Below, one piece after another: positions 45,330 to 48,277 of a stretch of 48,277 bases of DNA. Positions within the stretch are counted from its first letter, which is position 1. Each line of letters opens with the position of its first letter. Under the pieces are notes generated by a model. The model was not told the DNA's origin, searched no databases, and saw nothing but the letters and a program-made list of their open reading frames with translations. Made by a program: the position numbers and the translations under genes. Source of the stretch: Gnetum montanum (Eukaryota; Streptophyta; Gnetopsida; Gnetales; Gnetaceae); the NCBI GenBank assembly GCA_015680685.1, contig MNCI01000889.1, positions 84,254 to 132,530 of the forward strand. The letters run 5' to 3'.

Positions 45330-45472
45330 CTTTCAATTTATTCTTTTAGTGTGTGTTGAATAAAATATTATTATTTTTCTAATAGTAGTTCATTATGTTT
45401 CTACAAAACTCTTTGTATGATTTAATTATCTAAAACACTTAGCACATAACATTTTTCCAATAATAACATCAA
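45330..45472 (-). other. Element C leader with decayed primer binding site
   Basis: On minus the LTR ends ACTCATTA, then T, then TGATGTTATTATTGGAAA at about 45454-45471. It relates to TGGTGCCATTGCCAAGGA almost wholly by transitions (C to T, G to A), as expected after long methylation. Confidence 0.55.
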
Positions 45473-46373
45473 TAATGAGTAGCAAGTGTCCCATATGCCT
45501 AAACATATGAATTACAAACATGTACATGCAATCTAGTTGAATTTTGTAAAACTTTGTGCTAATAGAATTCCGAATAATTAAGTATAATATTTCTAGTCAT
45601 TTTCCTCCCAATCATCACTTATGCTAGATCAATTAGTATGGTTAAGTGTGATTAATACATGAGATTTTTTTATTTTTATTGCTTTTATTATTAAAATATT
45701 AGAATAATAAATTAATTAAAATATTAATTTCTAACTAAATATGAAATTAAGATTAATTTAAGCTATCCTAAGCATAAAGCATCCATTCCCACTTTGTGTA
45801 TCCATCTTGAGTCTATATTAACATTGTTGGATTACCAAGTGTCTACTGCTAGGCATACCAAGTGTCCACAATTGGGATTACCAAATGTTAATAAATTATG
45901 CTTAAAATATTCGTATCCATGTTGTTACGAAATAAAATGTTAAATTGCTAAATGAGAAAAAGTTAAGTCCATTAAATATAAAATGCTAAAAATAAGCTAA
46001 GTTCTAGTCTAAGTACTACAATGGAAGAAATTAATTTTGATTTTATTATCATCATGCATAAGTATCCAAGTACAACATGCACTTGAATAAAACTTCATAA
46101 AATGCATGTTGTGGGTACTCATGGAAAAAGTTAGCTTAGTCTTACAAAAGAAAATTACAAGAGTCTAGCTACTAGAATGACCAAAGGTGCCATAAACACA
46201 ATAGATGACTCATATATATAAGCATTTACTGTAATTGCGACATTGTATTTGTGACCTAGTATCCTAGCCTAGAATATATAAGATGCAATGTAGAAACTAT
46301 GATATACAATATTGTAGATGTGACATCACACCTACAATATCTTGGACATGAATTAAATTTTCATGATTCATAA
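45473..46373 (-). repeat. Element C 5' LTR
   Basis: On minus starts TTATGAATCATGAAAATTT and ends ACTCATTA. The dyad region (about 46290-46350) reads AAGATATTGTAGGTGTGATG and ACATCTACAATATTGTATAT on minus: a decayed version of the GATATC dyads. GTTAC follows at 46374-46378. Confidence 0.88.
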
Positions 46374-46378
46374 GTTAC

Positions 46379-48231
46379 AATGGTAGGAAAATGATATTTT
46401 TATGATTTTTTAATTAAAAAATAATTAAAAACATGTTACAATCCTTTACGAGATAGGTGCAATATTCACCCATAAAAAAATGGCATACACATTTGTTTCA
46501 CAAGCCCTTACAAGATAGGTGCAACACAAAAATCAAATACATACGCAAACCATGCCACAATCCCTTATGGGACAAGTGTGAAACTAACACATAAAAGCAA
46601 TAAAATCCTCTCAGTTACATCGTCAATGGCCTAACATGACTTCATTCAAGTATGACCTCCTTGGACAAGACAAAATCATCGCAAACCTTCATACAACTAT
46701 GCTAATCTATTGAAAGGAATTAATTTAATTATAATTTCTAAATTTAATTAATAAAATCATTTATGAGATATTATCACCAAGATTCAATAAAATAAAATTA
46801 GAAATTTTGGGAATCAAACTAGGCTTTATCCATTGCACAAATACTTGACTTTGCATCAGCCAAATGGTTCCAAGCTATAGCACAGTCTCACTACATAGTG
46901 AAGTGATGAGTCAAAAATATAAAAAAAATAAATGACACACTTATCCAAAGAAGGAGTAAAAGATTTTACCAACAAAATATAAAGGAAAAATTATTTAAAA
47001 TGAATGAATCCCCTATGATCTCTCTTCTTTGAATCTTTATAGTTTTCAAGTTTGTAACAGAAGTGGTAAGGCAATGTGTGAGGTGAGGTAGCACACCACA
47101 TGAGACAAAATTAATGATGTATTACCACTCACCAAAACAAGCCCAAACTATAGGTTTAAGTACACATAAATAATTTCATGCATCCAAGCTCACATATAGA
47201 TACAAAATTGCTACTATATCTCTCATTAATTATGTTTTCAATAGTTACTTTTTCTCTTCACCAATGCAAAGCAGTATTAAGCTATTATATCATATTCCAT
47301 CTAATATCATTGATATTATTTTTTTGTCATTATCACTGCAATACCTCTATTTAACAAAGTATTCAACAACATTGACTATAATATCAACTAATAAGTCAAG
47401 GTAGGCAAATTCCTAAGTTGAGATATGAAAAGGTGAATGTGGTAGAAATGAAAGCCAACCATGATAGAGTACTTGGATTCTTTATTTATATGATTTTGAA
47501 AAATATGATTCTTTATTATTGAATAATATTTTACATTGAAAGGGAAACTTTTTATTTATAAAAAAACTTATTTAAATTTGTTGTAATAAGTGTAATTAAA
47601 AATAATTTCACCTAAATCTAACGATTATATATTGCACACATTTGGATGCAATTAGGTTAGCAATGGACATTAATATGTTTCTCTTTTTACAATTTGTGTT
47701 GTAAAATAAGCCCACAATTTTTGAGAACTTATACCTTTGATTATGCACTTTTCAATGTTGCTCAACATATATAGCATTTATAATCAATGTTGTTTTTTTA
47801 TTATCATTGAATCTCCTTATTATATTCTCTTATGTATATCAAATCTTTAAAATGGGAAGTTTGGATATTCTCTATTGACTTTTGTTATAGCAACCTTTTA
47901 GTATTAACCCTAATTATTTTTTAAAAAAAATCTTTCTATCTTTAATTATTTTATGTTAGCATAGTGGTAAGACTCCTAATTTGAAAGATCTAAGTCATTG
48001 ATTCAATTTTCATGGACAATGTTGAATTATATATCTTGGGGTGTACCTATATTACAATTATTTTGGCAGAGAGGTAAATCCATCTCACAGGATAGTGGTA
48101 GTGTTGTCTTTTGTGGATATGAAAAACAAAAAGGAAAATTCTAATTTCAATCAAAAATACTAGAAGGAAAATTTTAAACATTAGAAATGGAAAGTTCCTC
48201 AATCAATTTCATGCAACATGGTCTTGGATAG
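46379..48231. other. Unassigned AT-rich DNA, probably including the rest of element E LTR
   Basis: No coding region recognised. By the insertion logic of C, sequence above 46378 should continue the E LTR on minus, but I could not find its start. Confidence 0.4.
46437..46590 (-). repeat. Three ~60-bp spaced repeats
   Basis: On minus TTGCACCTATCTCGTAAAGG, TTGCACCTATCTTGTAAGGG and ACTTGTCCCATAAGGGATTG, each followed by TTGTR.. and about 60 bp apart. On plus they read as CCTTTACGAGATAGGTGCAA (about 46452), CCCTTACAAGATAGGTGCAA (about 46505) and CAATCCCTTATGGGACAAGT (about 46559). Confidence 0.65.
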
Positions 48232-48277
48232 TGATGAGACGCAACATGCACTGTGCCGCGATATCGCATACGCGATA
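48232..48277 (+). repeat. Start of another TGATGA-family LTR, cut by the window end
   Basis: TGATGAGACGCAAC, then GCGATATCGCATACGCGATA at 48258-48277: the LTR start and the first GATATC dyad in perfect form. No polypurine tract precedes it, so it is a 5' LTR or a solo LTR. Confidence 0.7.

Larger units (their letters stand above)
32032..46373 (-). mobile_element. LTR retrotransposon C (TGATGA family, Athila-like gypsy, with polymerase)
   Basis: A minus-strand element bounded by LTRs at 45473-46373 (5') and 32032-32855 (3'), with GTTAC on both outer sides (32027-32031, 46374-46378). It carries gag, protease, reverse transcriptase and the start of RNase H. Integrase is missing; element D is inserted between RNase H and the end of the coding region. 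It is the only copy here with polymerase motifs, and a relative of it could have mobilised A and B. Confidence 0.88.

Noticed and set aside
46900-46915. TGATGAGTCA as a further LTR start
   Set aside because: No dyads, TATA box or other LTR sequence follow; it is an isolated match.
1-48277. CRISPR array, rRNA or tRNA genes
   Set aside because: No regularly spaced identical repeats with unique spacers, no rRNA core sequence and no cloverleaf with A/B boxes noticed; the tRNA-like strings are primer sites.

Overview
The window reads as intergenic DNA from a plant with a large, old, repeat-filled genome. A gymnosperm is my best guess, inferred from long AT-rich stretches of decayed, nested LTR retrotransposons with no host gene in 48 kb; nothing in the sequence proves the lineage. 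I found no rRNA, tRNA or CRISPR array and no convincing host exon. Almost every coding region is a retrotransposon pseudogene whose internal stops can mostly be explained by single C-to-T or G-to-A transitions (CAA/CAG/CGA/TGG to stop), as expected for long-methylated, silenced DNA.

Layout. 1-3860: degenerate DNA with a cluster of AGACATCT/AGATGTCT motifs (841-1160), a minus-strand gypsy gag fragment (about 2710-3190) and a possible decayed tRNA-Met primer site (3537). 3861-4697: an isolated LTR of the family called here the TGATGA family. 6131-20842: an outer gag-only element O with unusually long LTRs (2.7 kb and about 1.7 kb) that contain different numbers of a degenerate repeat of about 215 bp. 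Its second LTR is split by element A (11107-19195), a TGATGA-family element with both LTRs, a 5-bp target duplication (CTAAT), a tRNA-Asp-type primer site, gag, no reverse transcriptase, and a long 3' ORF. About 21860-28607: element B, same family, with gag-protease, a rearranged 5' LTR and a truncated 3' LTR. It carries a perfect 249-bp inverted repeat bounded by single Ns, probably a mis-assembly through the protease. 28608-32031: remains of a minus-strand relative, E. 32032-46373: element C on the minus strand (target duplication GTTAC), inserted in the presumed LTR of E and carrying gag, protease, reverse transcriptase and the start of RNase H of the Athila-like Ty3/gypsy lineage. C is interrupted by a plus-strand copia-type non-autonomous element D (35327-40908). 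The last 46 bases are the start of another TGATGA-family LTR.

How the parts fit. A, B and C share one architecture: LTRs starting TGATGRRTCAT-like and ending ACTCATCA, a pair of GATATC-centred dyads upstream of a TATA box, a tRNA-Asp primer site, a gag with a CX2CX3HX4C-type zinc knuckle, a T-rich tract after the coding region, a conserved GGGCATTA...GGGGAGGACCCAC block, an internal copy of the polypurine tract, a conserved 3' splice acceptor, and the terminal polypurine tract. In A the acceptor sits directly before the ATG of a long 3' ORF (N-terminal plant-mobile-type domain, C-terminal coiled coil), which suggests a spliced accessory gene in the position where Athila-like elements carry an env-like gene. 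A related-looking domain occurs in the unrelated copia-type D and possibly in an orphan frame at 21074. This shared accessory module with its conserved noncoding 3' region is the best candidate for something undescribed.
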